A DNA stretch of 64,000 bases, taken from Nymphaea colorata (lineage: Eukaryota > Streptophyta > Magnoliopsida > Nymphaeales > Nymphaeaceae). Where the stretch lies: positions 2,795,001 through 2,859,000 of the forward strand of contig NC_045142.1 in assembly GCF_008831285.2 (NCBI RefSeq). Reading direction: 5' to 3'. Both the position numbers and the translations under genes were made by a program. Under the pieces are notes generated by a model. That model was not told the origin of the DNA. It saw nothing but the letters and a program-made list of their open reading frames with translations, and did not search any database. Positions 35,515 to 53,533 of the stretch are shown piece after piece (within the stretch, counting starts at the first letter, position 1; the number at the start of each line of letters is the position of its first letter).

Positions 35515-37434
35515 ATGGCGTCTGCAGTTCCTGTTCCCTCATTTTCTCAGGTACCGTTGCCATTTTCATGTTCATCTCTGCAATCTCCCTCTGCAGGGCC
35601 TTTGAATGCGCTTCCTGCTTCTAGCCGTCTACCGTTGCGAAAAGTACCGGCTCCGAGGCCACGGCATGCTCTCGATTATTCGATAAGGGTTGTTTCCCTG
35701 GTGCCAACATCAGGAAAACTGAAGAAGATGGCGTCGCATGGTCTTCTTCAATCGGGTGGAAGTGAGAAAGTTTTTGCCCATTATGGTCGCTTGGAGGAAA
35801 ATACCGTAGTTTTTAGGTCACGCATTTCGGGAGAATTTGGTACGTTGAGTGTGTCTCTGCAACGAGGAGGTGCCAAGAAAATCGGGGCGTCGAAGACGAC
35901 TTCCAGTTCCGAGGAATCTCCAGAAGCCATGGCGGGCGACAGCAAAGAAACCGCGAAATCGAAACGAAGGGCGTCGAAGAAGTCGCGAGGAGAGGAACTG
36001 GTGGGGTCGTCGGGCGATGCAGGGAACACTAACACCAATTTGGCGAAACCGGCAAGCAGAGGCCGGAAGAAGAGTTCTACCAGAAAGACGAAGAGCGGTA
36101 AGAAAGTGGAAGAGGTTGATTTGGCAGAGAAGGAAAAGGTAGGAAGCAAAGAAGAAGAAGAGGACGAGGGTGGGGAAGATTACGACGACATGATGGATTT
36201 TCCATATGAATCGCCTGGATTAATTTGCTGTTTCGGTGCTGCTCAGCGAGAGTTTGTGCCGTCTGTCAGGGTATCCGACCGCCAGATGCACCCGGATATC
36301 TATTCGACCTGGAAAGGCCTCCAATGGAGCCCGCCAGAGTTTTCGAGGGCCCCCGGAGGGCCGCCGTCCAACGTCGCCATTGCCCATGTGCGCCTTGGCG
36401 GGCGGGCGGCTTTCATGGGCAAGGTCGGAAACGACGAATTCGGGAACGATTTAGTTTACAAGATGAACACGGAGAAGGTTCAGACTCGGGCTGTGAAGAT
36501 CGATCCTTCTTCAAAGACTGCAATGTCTTATATGAAAATCGTTTGCAAGGGTGGCAAGCTGAGCATGAAGACTGTGAAAGAATGTGCAGAAGATTCTCTT
36601 AAGAGCTCAGAATTGAACCTGGCCGTGTTAAAAGAGGTAATTCAGTAGCTGCTATGTCCTCTTCCATGGTTTTCTTCTTGTTGGTTTTTCTCTCTTGCTT
36701 TGAGCTGATACTGATCTTTTTGTCTATATGAATTTCAACAGGCCAAGATTTTCCATTTCAATTCTGAGGTACTCACATCGCCCTCCATGCATGCTGCACT
36801 TTTTAAAGCCATAAGGCTATCAAAAAAATTTGGTGGATATATATTTTTTGATCCGAATATGCCACTGCCTCTGTGGAAATCCCGTGAGGAGGCATGGGAT
36901 GTGATAAAGGAAGCATGGAACCAAGCGAACATCATTGAGCTAACCAAACAAGAGTTGGAATTTTTGCTTGATGAGCAATATTATGAGAAGAAGAGGGAAT
37001 ATAGGCCTCAGTATTATGCAGAAAGCTATGACCAGACAAAGAAGCGGAGAGATTATTACCATTATACACGCGAAGAGATATCTCCTTTGTGGCACGATAA
37101 TATAAAAATTCTTTTCATTACAGATGGACTATTTAGGATTCATTACTATACACCACAGTTTGAGGGGACAGTGATCGGTACAGAAGACGTTCTCATTACT
37201 CCGTTTACATGTGATAGAACTGGTTCAGGAGATGCCCTTGTTGCAGGTATCATGAGAAAGCTAGTAGAGCATCCAGAGGTATATGAGGATCAAGACAAGC
37301 TGGAGAGAGATCTTCGATTTGCAATTTCTGCAGGAATTATATCCCAATGGACCATTGGTGCAGTAAGAGGGTTTCCAACTGAAAGTGCTACACAGAATTT
37401 GAAAGAGCAGGTATACATACCCTCCATGTGGTAA
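35515..37434 (+). CDS. Fructokinase-like 1, chloroplastic (pfkB family, plastid transcription complex)
   Basis: Two exons, 35515-36636 and 36742-37434, phase 0, 604 aa. FLN1 is a pfkB-fold subunit of the plastid-encoded RNA polymerase complex and a thioredoxin z partner; the Arabidopsis family is reported to lack fructokinase activity. Residues 1 to about 60 are Ser/Pro/Arg-rich like a plastid transit peptide. Residues about 125-225 are a charged extension, first Lys/Arg/Ser then Glu/Asp-rich. The pfkB domain runs from about 235 to 600: LICCFG (236-241, with the Cys pair C238-C239 reported in this family as the thioredoxin z contact), the substrate-side motif APGGPPSNVAI, the FLN1-typical QTKKRRDYYHY, and DRTGSGDALVAG with D538 at the usual base position. 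It ends VYIPSMW as FLN1 does, not like FLN2. Arabidopsis FLN1 is about 470 aa, so the N-terminal extension is the odd feature here. Confidence 0.95.
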
Positions 37435-37849
37435 GATTATTCCTGATCCCCATCATGATGGATCTTCCTGTAATTGAACTCTTGAAAAATTTTGAGGTCC
37501 TGACAATTTTGTATACTTGGAAATAAAAATAGATTCTCTGTCTAATCCCTTTAGAAGCAGAAGCTAAAAATTTTAGCGTTCATCAAAACTCGTTCCACCT
37601 TTAATCTGGCGCATTATTCTAAGTGGTCGCAAATGAATCCACCATACAAATACACAATGAGAAGTACGTTGCGCATGTACAGGTACGGGTAGCTGTGCAG
37701 CACTGTAGGCATGAATGTGGTCGGTACAACACTTACACAAGATTTTTCTAAAGATATCAGAAAAAGAACTGGTGCAAATTCCACATTTTCAGATATATAA
37801 AAGAGATGCAGAAATAAAGAATTTCTGGAAGGGACTGGGAGGGGGGTGG

Positions 37850-37884
<35 letters not shown>

Positions 37885-38307
37885 CTTTGTTCCTTCTTTT
37901 CTGCGGTATAACAAAATGCAGTGGTTAGAGTGCTTATTTTATTGACGAATGCCTTCCCTACATCCCTTTTTAAAAGAAAGAATGAAAGAATTGATGATCA
38001 TAAACAGATTCTCATGCTTATGTAAAACATCCTCCAGGGGCCACAAATTGGAGGATGGGCAGACTTATGTGCAAACTGCTTCCTTTTTCTTCTCTGTCTC
38101 AACTTTGGGTTCACTGTACTGATACTGATAGTGAGTCTGAACTTTGATGTCTTCAGTGTCTCAGCGGATAACACTTCTCAGACGTGGGAATGTCGCAGGA
38201 TAATATCATTAACTATCCGTGAACCTGTGCATCTTCCTGTCGATCTTTTTACATAACTAAGTAGCTTCAAGGATCTTGACATAAAGCTTCAAAACTTCTC
38301 TGCAGAA
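37435..38307. other. Convergent 3' region between FLN1 and the O-fucosyltransferase gene
   Basis: The 3' ends of two convergent genes share 0.87 kb. It holds a GA microsatellite at 37852-37882 and otherwise unremarkable untranslated or intergenic sequence. No gene seen. Confidence 0.6.
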
Positions 38308-43522
<5,215 letters not shown>

Positions 43523-43722
43523 TTCCCCGCCTGCTCAGATGCTTGGCCGCCACCGTTCGCCAACTGGCCGGGATAACCGACGAATACACGGTGAAGGACG
43601 ACTGGACTCGTTGGCAGTTTCTCTTTGCTACGGTATTTAAGAGAAAGCAGAACGGCAACAAAAAAAAAAAAATCTAGAGAGAGAGTGTGTAGGAAGAGAG
43701 AGAAAATTGAGAGAGAGAGAGG
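43523..43722 (-). promoter_or_regulatory. Putative promoter and leader of the O-fucosyltransferase-family gene
   Basis: On the minus strand a TATA-like TTAAATACC lies at about 43640-43632, some 110 bases upstream of the start codon, and a CT-rich run lies further upstream (43676-43722, GA-rich on the plus strand). The TATA match is imperfect, so this is a position-based suggestion. Confidence 0.35.
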
Positions 43723-44423
43723 TTAAGGAGAAGAGATCCACTGAGATCCGGAGCATCTTGAAGAAGTTATAGAACTTTTCTTTTTATATTTTCTCAAATT
43801 TTTTAGTTTTAATCAACGGCTGAGAATGAGTCCTTATTTATGATCAAATGCCACATGAACGGGTAGGATTAGTTGATTGAAGAGACAACTACATTGGGAC
43901 TTTGGGTAGTACTTCTCGGTAAGGGTATTTTAGTAACTTTCTTTCTCCATTAACTTTATCTTCGCTTATCAATTTGTTCTTTTAATTAATTAATCGCATT
44001 TTAATGTCATATATTTATTGCCTTTATTCTCTTGAGTACCTCGTTTACTTGTGAAAAATTTTCACTTTGTACGTCCTTATTCTCCTCAAATGCTTTCAAA
44101 AAATACATTCTTTTAAAATAAACTTTTTAAAAACACACTCCATATTACATTTCACATCAATTTAAGAGCAACTAATATATACATAAATTAGTTGCTCCCA
44201 CATCTTAAGCCTATTTAAGTTAAAAAAAAAATCTTATTTTGCTTTAATTTCGTAAATAGTACAATAAAACAAAATAACATCTGCAATTTTTTTACCGTCT
44301 GACGTAATTTCTTAACGGATATAACCAAAACCCAATAGAATTTGCACTGGAATCTTCAGCTACTAAATTAGAGCTGACCATTAATTAAATTCTCTAACAT
44401 TGAATAAATCCAAACTTGCAAGG

Positions 44424-44467
<44 letters not shown>

Positions 44468-47024
44468 TTATGATATATATTACACTCTTTTCTTAAATTT
44501 GCCAACTAAACTCTAGATTCTTGGGTGTGATTGATAGCCTCAGATTTCATTAAATGTCTAACTAAAGTCCGGTTTATGTGCAATCTATATAGATGATCAA
44601 ACCCCATAACTTATAACAATGTAAGAATGGGGATTCGAAATTGGATTTGAAATCTTCTACATGTAGCAAAATACTCGGCTTTCGGGGTCTGATGGAAGGG
44701 GTCTGACCTTAAATCTTTAGATTTAATCACCTCGGATCTCATATCTAAAGTCAACAAATGTCCCCTCCTAAAAGCAACCTCTACAATCTTACATGCTATA
44801 TGTAAGAACTCAAACAAGTTTTATATTCTTTTTTAAACAATTAAGCAAAGTCGATATTTAAAAATTCATTTGCTTCTAATTTTCTGCATATTCCGCCTCC
44901 CTTTGTTCCTTGATTATCACTATTTGGATTCTTTGCTCCTCATTGGTTTCTGCCATTACATGAAGAGAGAGATGACAAAAAGGAAAGGAAAAGCTCTCTC
45001 TCTCTCTCTTCTTTCTCTCTCTACTGGTATCATCTCTTACTCTGTGGAGAAGGAAGATGGGTCCCATTCCTCCCCTATGAATCTGATTTTTCTTTTTTAA
45101 AGCTTTTATGTTCTCACGCTAGTGTTTGTTCCGGAGCCCTTACTTATATCAGAAAAGAGAACGGATCGAGTCGTTCAATTCATGGAATCATTATATATTT
45201 AGTTTAAAATATATGATGTAAGACTTTTTTGCTTTTGGGCAATCTTTGTGTTGAAGGACATTGGCTTGCTTTTGGGCAATCTTTGTGTTAATTAGCCCCG
45301 AAATTAAGGGTTTTAAATACTCAAATATATTCCCTAACTGGTTATCTCCGACCAAGTATGACTAACGGATTTTATTTATGTATTTTTTAGTCCATTTAAA
45401 TAATAAAATTAAATAAGAAATTAATGAAATATATAAGAGTGAGTAAATGCGAAAACCATGTGAACTAATTTATCAGTGCTCAGTTAACTTGATTGGTAGT
45501 TCATATAAAGTGTTACCAACATTTTCATTTGATATTTGATATTTGATATTCTGGCAAAAAAAAAAAAAAAAAACGACGTATGGTTTGAATCATTTTACGT
45601 ATTGGGTTACATCAGGTGATTCAACACGCATTAATTATTAATTATGTGTTTTCTCCAAAGACTAGAATTCAACATAATTAAGAGGTCGTTGCTTGTCGCA
45701 CTCACTGGTCATTAAAAGAGTATTGTTATTTTAGATATTTTCTTAGTTCTAAGGTTCAGCTAGTTAAATTAAAAAAATTTGAAATCAGCCGGCTACCTTT
45801 ATAACCGGATGGTTATATATATATATATTTTATTTTGCATCGTTAAAAACTATCTTAAAATGTGTGTTCTGCCGTTAAAAACCATATCCAAGCAATGGGA
45901 CATGACAAATACAACTTTTGCAATGGTTTTTAACGACACAAAGTAAAAAAAATAACAATCCAACAATAAATGTAGCCGGCTCATTTCAATTCATCATCAA
46001 ACTAGTATGTAAATTAAAAAGGAATTTGTTCAGTTAAAAAAATAAAATAAAATGGTCGAGGCAGCATGACAAGGTGATGTATTGCAACTATATTTTTTAT
46101 TTTTGCAGTTTAGTAAAAATTGACAAGTGAGGTAGTGGGCGGAATCACTATGGCCGGGACCCTCCCTTCTGCTTGCTTCTAAGGTTCAAGGCTGCGTTAG
46201 AGCTAATGAGCGCATGTTGTATTTTCATCTCGATACCACTGTTCCCACTATAAGAGTCGACTAAGAGATAGAAGAGAAATGCATGCATGAGTCGGACCAG
46301 TTATATTATGCCCCTCAAAGCACAGGGAGTGATGTAGTTTACTCATCATTTCATGACACTCGATTTCCTTATTTTTAGTGCAATTCCTTGGGCGAGCTTC
46401 CAATTTGCCTATTTTAATTCTCTGCTCATATCACTTGCTTGTTTGAAGGGGGCGCCTAGGCCATGTCCCCACCCCCCACCCCGGCTAATGAAACAAAAAA
46501 AATTACATTGAAAAAAATAAAACTTTTTAATTGCGCCATGTATTTTTTTTTATTTAAATTCAGTTGGCCCTACCTGAATTCAGAGGTTGGGCTCTGGACC
46601 TAAGATCTTAATTAATCTCAGATCACTATAAATTTGAGATCTGCAGCGAAACAAACACTCCCTCCTGAACTAACAAATCCTTTACATATAATTTATTGGA
46701 CATAAGACTTGTGGCTTCCCATATGCACTTAATGTTCGTTGAGGCCGAGTAGGTTCTGCAACCGATCAAAGCAGTCAAATTTGCACACGGTCAACTGGGT
46801 TAGTCAACGAAGAGATCACACTTGGCTGCTTGTGCGAATGGACTTTGACTGAACTCACCAAGCTCACACGGAACCTCTATTGACTCATACCAACCAGTTT
46901 CAAACCCACCAAGAAGCCGAGGCTTGAAAAGTTCTCAATCATTTACGTTACCATAATGCAACTTGAAGTGGACTTTGTCAAGCCAGGCGTCTGGGCACAT
47001 AAATGGGATAGTTGAATACTAAGG
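43723..47024. other. Gene-free, AT-rich repeat district (left part)
   Basis: No supportable gene. It holds a TA microsatellite (44427-44462), a poly-A run near 45556-45573, and a block at about 46545-46640 (ATTTAAATTCAGTTGGCCCT) that resembles part of the ~290-bp unit repeated at 56.3-57.6 kb. Short open frames here have no domain. Confidence 0.5.
44427..44462. repeat. (AT)18 microsatellite
   Basis: An uninterrupted AT dinucleotide run of 36 bases, seen directly. Confidence 0.97.
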
Positions 47025-47215
47025 TCAGGTCGGAGTCAGAAATTTTTTTATGAGACGAGTCAAATTAAAGTTTTCAAATTTTGAGTAGGGTCGAAAAATA
47101 ATTTTTTTAAAATTTTTATATACAACAAGTGAACTTTCCTACAATTTACATGTTCTTTTTTTAAAATTAAAGTGGGGCTAGGGCCTATGCAAGCCTACTC
47201 TGGCTCCGCTCCTGA
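47025..47215 (-). mobile_element. MITE of the GGGGCGGAGCC family, ~190 bp
   Basis: Read on the minus strand it starts AGTCAGGAGCGGAGCCAG and continues through GGCCCTAGCCCCACTTTAAT to AAATTTCTGACTCCGACCTG, the same order of blocks as the three copies nested in the 48.7-52.3 kb array. The ends are imperfect inverted repeats around GCGGAGCCAG. No coding capacity. Superfamily and exact borders are not fixed, since no clear target duplication was found. Confidence 0.6.
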
Positions 47216-48030
47216 CTATGGAGGCGTTTCACGGCCTCAAATTTGGGCTCGATGTTTATGAGGTGAGTTCGAACTCGACTCCCTAAAACTCATGTCACCA
47301 CAAAAAGACTGTTATTATTCATGAAAAGTTATCAGCGTACCCCTGAAGATTAACACTCGAATTTAAACGAGTCAAGCTTATGTAACTCAAACTCAACTCA
47401 TTTATAACTCGTGCCCTAACCCAAGCTCGAACTCAACTCGTTTATTAAACAAATCAAACTTACAAAAGCAAATTTGAGTCAAACACGAGTTGGCACAAGT
47501 AATTCAATTTCTTCCTAGATCAAACTATGTTGGAGAAGGATCCAAATCTCAACCACTTACATTCCCGACTGAATGTGGAACATGGAGCAAATCATTAAAG
47601 AGAGTGAAAAGGAGAAGGTTGTTGGTGAGCGGGAAGGTCTAAGTCTTCATGCGTCCAGAACGGGGCGTTCAGACTGCCTTTTTGTTTACGCTTCACATGT
47701 TGACATGCAGAATACGAACGAGTGAAGCCGTGATGGACCTTCCTATACACGGTTTCTCCAACTCTTTTTGGTTGGGAATCAGTACTTTCTTTTGTCTCCT
47801 TTCGTTTCGTTTCCGATGTGGATGTGAAGAAAACAATAATAAATTGGACGGGTTTGGGGCAACTCAAGTTCGGATCCAATTCAAACAGTCCACAACAAAA
47901 GCAGTAAAATTTTGTTTTTTATTATAGAGCAAGCCAGGAGTGGAGCTAAAAATTCTGGTTAAAGAAGAATTTATTGTAAAATTTTTAATTTTTAAAAGAC
48001 ACCAATATGTCAGTGAAAAATTTATCCTAA

Positions 48031-48168
48031 AGTATCAATATAAAAATAAGCATTTTTGTGGCTATGTCATGGCAATTGCCCACACAATGCACACAAAGTC
48101 TCCATCTAAGGTATCAATATGAAAATAAGCATTTTTTGTGGTTTTGTCAATTGCAATTGTCCACACAC
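48031..48168. repeat. ~79-bp imperfect tandem duplication
   Basis: Two diverged units beginning GTATCAATAT (48032 and 48111) share AAAATAAGCATTTT, the TTTGT/GGC block and a (C/T)CCACACA end. It sits at the inner side of sequence resembling the GTGGAGCTA-type element end near 47.94 kb. Confidence 0.75.
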
Positions 48169-49192
48169 TTCTTTTTTTAGTACTGTTTGCTCATTTTTAT
48201 ATAGACAATTTCTTAGATGTTGCTTTCAAAACATAACGAATTTATAAAAAATGATATGTTGTGGATGTTTAAATAAAATTCTTAATATTTGGAGAACTTT
48301 GCAACATGGAACTCATATTACATCTCTCAAAAGCATCAACATCATGTTGAGTGTCTACGAGGAGTATTTCTTCCAACTGCCCAATAAGGAGCCGAATTCC
48401 CTACCCTTATACTGATACTATACCATATTCATTGTGTGAGGTTACAATGTAGAATGGCTGCATATACAGACAACTAAATTTGGATTAATATGATTCTGTC
48501 ACAATCCTATAGAATTGTTCAAAACAGATCTGCTTGGCATTATTAGGACCCTAAAAAAACTGGGCCTATTTACCAAATATAGTATTAAAAGCTCAATTTC
48601 AGAGCCAATAGTAGCTCTTTTATTATGAAATTCAATTATTGCACATGAATTTGACTTGGTTTTCTCTTTCAATGAACATGAGGTTAACAACCATTTCCGT
48701 GAAGGTTTTTCATTCTCTTTACCTATGGGGTCCTGGCCTACATCGAGACCTGAGTGGAGCATGGTACACCCATCAACAAAAGTGTCGTCATCCTATCGTT
48801 TGCAATCCAAAAGAGTAGCATGCACAGAAATTGAACAAAAAAACACACGTTATATGCAACCTCTGCTTGACCGGCTACGCTACGCCACTTGAGGCGATTT
48901 GGTCTTCTTCAAAATGGAGAGCCATAAATACTGGTTTGATAACTATTGTTCACCTTAAACGTTTTAGGTGAAACCTTCTAACTTTCCTTGAGGCTTCATG
49001 ATTATGAATCATCAAATAGGTTTCTTAACTCAAGTGGGATCTTAAATTAATTGTGACTCTTTTCTTCATAATTAGTGACTAAGTCTCTCAACTCAAGTTG
49101 TTTTAATTTAGCCAAGATGTTCTACAATTTCAAGTAAGGGACTAAGTCACTCTGGCACAAACGTGGTTTTGACTTAGCAAAGAGGCTTGACT

Positions 49193-49386
49193 AGGGGCGG
49201 AGCGAGGGTAGGGCACGTATGGGCCCTGGCCCCACCTTAATTTTTTTTTTTTAAATTTACATGTAAATTTTAAAAAAATTCACTTGTTCCATATAAAAAT
49301 TTTGAAAAATGATATTTTGGCCTTAGTCAAAATTTCGAAACTTTAATTCGGCCCGCTTCATAAAAAATTTCTAGCTCCGCACCTTG
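49193..49386 (+). mobile_element. GGGGCGGAGCC-family MITE nested in array unit 1
   Basis: It starts AGGGGCGGAGCGAGGGTAGG and ends ATTTCTAGCTCCGCACCTTG; the inverted ends share GCGGAGC. The interior is AT-rich with a GGCCCTGGCCCCACC block near the left end. It lies between TTGACT and TTGAAT flanks. Confidence 0.6.
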
Positions 49387-50390
49387 GTTGAATATCTTAA
49401 ATCAGTGGCGAAGTCTCGGCCATTGAATGATAGTCATTCAGTTAATGGTTTAAGTGGGATGGACTGTCACTTCGGTAGTGCTAATGGGGTGAAACCACTG
49501 TACTAACTGACATATATTGGAGGCGCTACAATGGACACCGGATATTCTTGTGGCTCACATGACTATAAAATGAAGATAAAGGTTCCACAGATTGCGTGAA
49601 AATATAGTCGATTCGATACTTTACACTAATTACTCATTTGGCAACAAGTGGATGAGTGTGTGCCCTTGCTCATACAGTTTGGCCATCCCTCTGAGGTTAC
49701 CTTCCTGAAGAGGACTATGTACAGACTTCGGGATAGGTGATTGCTTTCATTAGCTGTTTTGAAAGAAATGGGTACTAAGTGTTTCAGGAATCAATCTCAA
49801 AGATTGGGATAGATTCATAAAATATGAGTTCTGATATTTTATAAATGTTAGTTTTTTATGAACATGCCTCAATGCCTCAATTATTGTGGTTGATTCATGG
49901 AACACTCAGAAGCAGTCTACCACCAAACAATTCTGTGCATGGAGACCTGAGTAGAGTATGGTACACCTATCAACAAAAGTGTCATCATCCCACCATTTAC
50001 AATCCAGAAGAGTAGCGTGCACGAAAATTGAACAAAAAAACACACATTATATTCAACCCCTGCTTGACCGGCTACGCTACGCCACTTGAGGCGACTTGGT
50101 CTTATTTAAAATGAAAAGCCATAAATACTAGTTTGATAACTATTGTTCACCTTAAACATTTTAGGCGAACCCTTTTAACTTTCTTTGAGGCTTTATGATT
50201 GTGAATCATCAAATAGGTTTCTTAACTCAAGTGGGAACTTAAATTAACCATGAATTTGTTCTTCATAATTAGCGACTAAGTCTCTCAACTCAAGTTGGTT
50301 TTAATTTAGCCATGATGTTTTACAATTTCAAGTAAGGGACTAAGTCTCTCTGACACAAACGTGGTTTTGACTTAGCCATGAGGCTTCATT

Positions 50391-50584
50391 AGGGGCAGAG
50401 CCAGGGTAGGGCCTGCATGGGCTCTGGTCCCACATTAATCTTTTTTTGAATTTATATGTAAAATTTAAAAAAAAATCATTTGTTTTGTATAAAAATTATG
50501 AAAAAAATGATATTTTGGCCCTAATTAAAATTTAGAAACTTTAATTCGGCACGCTTCATGCAAAATTTCTGACTTTGCCCCTGG
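50391..50584 (+). mobile_element. GGGGCGGAGCC-family MITE nested in array unit 2
   Basis: It starts AGGGGCAGAGCCAGGGTAGG and ends GACTTTGCCCCTGG. Same internal position as in unit 1, with independent point changes, so it was carried along when the array unit was duplicated. Confidence 0.6.
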
Positions 50585-51546
50585 CTTGACTATCTTAAAT
50601 CAGTGGCGAAGTCTCTTTGACTAACCCTGAGGGGGGAAGCGCACTAGTTCGGGCCATTAAATGATAGGCAATCAGTTAATGGTTTGAGTGGGATGAACTG
50701 TCACTTCTGTAGTTCTAATTGGGTGAAACCACTGTACTAACTGACATATATTGGAGGCGCTACAATAGACACCGGATATTCTTGTGGCTCACATGACTAT
50801 AAAATGAAGATAAAGGTTCCACAAATTGCATGAAAATATAGTCGATTCGATACTTTACACTAATTACTCATTTGGCAACAAGTGGATGAGCGTGTGCCCT
50901 TGCTCACACGGTACCTTCCTGAAGAGGACACTCTGTACAGACTTTGGGATAAGTGATTGCTTTCATTAGCTATTTTGAAAGAAATGGGTACTAAGTGTTT
51001 AAGGAATCAGTTTCAAAGATTGGGACAGATTCATAAAACATGAGTTTTATTCTTTTATAAATGTTAGTTTTTTATGAACATGCCTCAATGCCTCAATTAT
51101 TGTGGTTGATTCATGGAACATTCAGAAGCAGTCTACCACCAAACAATCCTATGCATCGAGACCTAAGTGGAGTATGGTACACCTATCAACAAAAGTGTCA
51201 TAATCCCACCGTTTGCAACCCCTGCTTGACCGGCTACACTACGCCACTTGAGGCGACTTGGTCTTATTTAAAATGGAAAGCCATAAATACTGGTTTGATA
51301 ACTATTGTTCACCTTAAACGTTTTAGGTGAAGCCTTTTAACTTTCCTTGAGGCTTTATGATTGTGAATCATCAAATAGGTTTCTTAACTCAAGTGGGATC
51401 TTAAATTAGTCATGACTCTATTCTTCATAATCAGCTACCAAGTCTCTCAACTCAATTTGGTTTTAATTTAGCCATGATGTTTTACAATTTCAAGTAAGGG
51501 ACTAAGTCTCTCTGACGTGGTTTTGACTTAGCAATGAGGCTTGACT

Positions 51547-51741
51547 AGGGGCGGACCAAGGGTAGGGCACGCATGGGCCCTGGCCCCACCTTAATTTTTT
51601 TTAAAAAAAAATTCATGTAAATTTTAAAAAATTTCACTTGTTTTATATAAAAATTTTGAAAAATGATATTTTGGCCCTAGTCAAAATTTCAAAACTTTAA
51701 TTTGGCCCGCTTCATAAAAAATTTATGGCTCCGCCCCTTGG
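51547..51741 (+). mobile_element. GGGGCGGAGCC-family MITE nested in array unit 3
   Basis: It starts AGGGGCGGACCAAGGGTAGG and ends TATGGCTCCGCCCCTTGG, the best preserved right end of the three nested copies. The flanks read CTTGACT on the left and TTGACTA on the right, a possible short target duplication (TTGA or TTGACTA, depending on where the border is drawn). Confidence 0.6.
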
Positions 51742-52266
51742 TTGACTATCTTAAATCAGTGGCGAAGTCTTGGCCATTGAATGATAGTCATTCAGTTAAT
51801 GGTTTGTGTGGGATGGACTATCACTTCTGTAGTGCTAATGGGGTGAAACCACTGTACTAACTGACATATATTGGAGGCGCTACAATGGACACCGGATTTT
51901 CTTGTGGCTCACATGACTATAAAATGAAGATAAAGGTTCCACAATTTGCGTGAAAATATAGTCGATTCGATACTTTACACTAATTACTCATTTGGCAACA
52001 AGTGGATGAGCGTGTGCCCTTGCTCATATGGTTGGCCATCCCTCTGAGGTTACCTTCCTCAAGAGGACTCTGTACAGACTCCGGGATAGGTGATTGCTTT
52101 CATTAGCTGTTTTGAAAGAAATTGGTACTAAGTGTTTCAGCAGATTCATAAAACATCAGTTCTATTATTTTATGAATGTTAGTTTTTGATGAACATGCCT
52201 CAATTATTGTGGTTGATTCATGAGACACTCACAGACAGTTTCTACCACCAAACAACCCCATGCATC

Positions 52267-52992
52267 ACTTGTGTAGGAATATTTTTAAAAGGAAATGTTT
52301 TATTTTCGTGGAATAGACGGCGGGGTAGGCAGTCGCCGGCTAGAACCCCACATAACTTGTTTGCTACATAATGCTTAGCAATTGAAAAATGTAAGATTTT
52401 TTTTTAAGAATTTAAAATTGAGATACTACGTACTCTGTCACTGATTTTGAAGAAATATTACTTAGAAGAAACTTAAAAAGGTGCAACAAAAACTTGGAAA
52501 GTCTATATTTTTATCAAAGTGATTATCAGTTGGGCACTCTTTACATTAGATTTATGAAAAAAATAATAGAATTTTATTCAAGTTTAGTCGTATATATACG
52601 TGCACGCTTTAGCCAGTCTTATTTTGAATTTGTGTTTATCATGCTCTTCAGTTCCATGGCTTTTAACTCATTTTTTTACATAATCGACTTTATAGATGTG
52701 GTCTATATTTTCAAAATATTATGCTTTAAATACATAAAAAAAACTCAATAATGAAAAGTGTGATAAATCCAATTCCAAAATGAAACTGATGTGACATATT
52801 TGCCTTTTATATGAGTAGGAAGCCCAAACAGCTTCTAAATGAAAAATAAGGCGTCACGGTTGACCTGGTAAGGCCACAAGGCAAAGATTAGGCAGGCATA
52901 TTTGTCATGTATTGGACTTATTATTGACCAATTCTTGACGTCAGATTTATAATAGCTGCAAATGCAGACTGCCGGATGATTGTACCACAATA
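52267..52992. other. Gene-free stretch right of the 1.2-kb array
   Basis: AT-rich DNA with no supportable gene; an 85-codon frame at 52494-52751 is hydrophobic and T-rich, as random AT-rich DNA would give. Confidence 0.5.
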
Positions 52993-53000
52993 TTCTTGTG

Positions 53001-53178
53001 CAGTGGCCAAGCCACATGGCAGTTAGTGTGGGCAGTTGCCCACATCAGCCTCACATATTTACTTATTTTCATATTAATAATTTCATATATTTGGTTGTTT
53101 ATATATATATATATTCTTGAAACATTTAGATTATTGAACTAGTGCTCCCACCGGTCTAAATTTCTGGGTTTGCTAGTG
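53001..53178. mobile_element. hAT-type MITE (CAGTGGC family), 178 bp, perfect 8-bp target duplication
   Basis: It starts CAGTGGCCAAGCCAC and ends TTTGCTAGTG. Perfect 8-bp duplications TTCTTGTG lie at 52993-53000 and 53179-53186. The left 50 bases align with the element at 55870-56048 (GTGGGC...TGCCCACA...CAGC block), so the two are members of one family. The right terminus has mutated away from the expected CGCCACTG. No coding capacity. Confidence 0.9.
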
Positions 53179-53533
53179 TTCTTGTGGAATTGCTCAGCAC
53201 TTATCTATTTGCATTATCACGTTCCTTAAAAACTGGATCTTCTACCAAATCTAGTACTGAAAGATCGAACTCAAAGTCATTAGTGGATCTTTTATTATGA
53301 ATTCCAAATTGTGTTTCAGTTCCATTTGGTTTTCTTTTAAACGGGAAGCCAACCGTATTGATCCATTGATCTTCCTTACTACCAAGGTTTTAAGCGGAAT
53401 CAAGAGATCAAAATCTTTGAAACCCTCGTTCCAAGACCTTCCATACAGATCTCAGATCCACGCGAATGATCAGACCCATCTCTTCCCTCGGATCTAAGAT
53501 CCACACAATTCAGTGGTTCAATGGATCTGAGAT

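Larger units (their letters stand above)
48741..52266. repeat. Tandem array of three ~1.1-1.2-kb units
   Basis: Units start at CATCGAGACC (48741), CATGGAGACC (49938) and CATCGAGACC (51154) and the array ends at CATC (52263-52266), giving unit lengths of 1197, 1216 and 1109 bases. Shared blocks include TTGACCGGCTACGCTACGCC, TTTCTTAACTCAAGTGGG (49021, 50219 and 51381) and ACCGGATATTCTTGTGGCTC. Unit 3 lacks a stretch of about 48 bases near 51208 present in the others. Each unit carries one copy of the GGGGCGGAGCC MITE at the same internal place. No long open frame and no recognisable retrotransposon protein. Probably an amplified non-coding repeat, perhaps derived from a retrotransposon. Confidence 0.9.
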
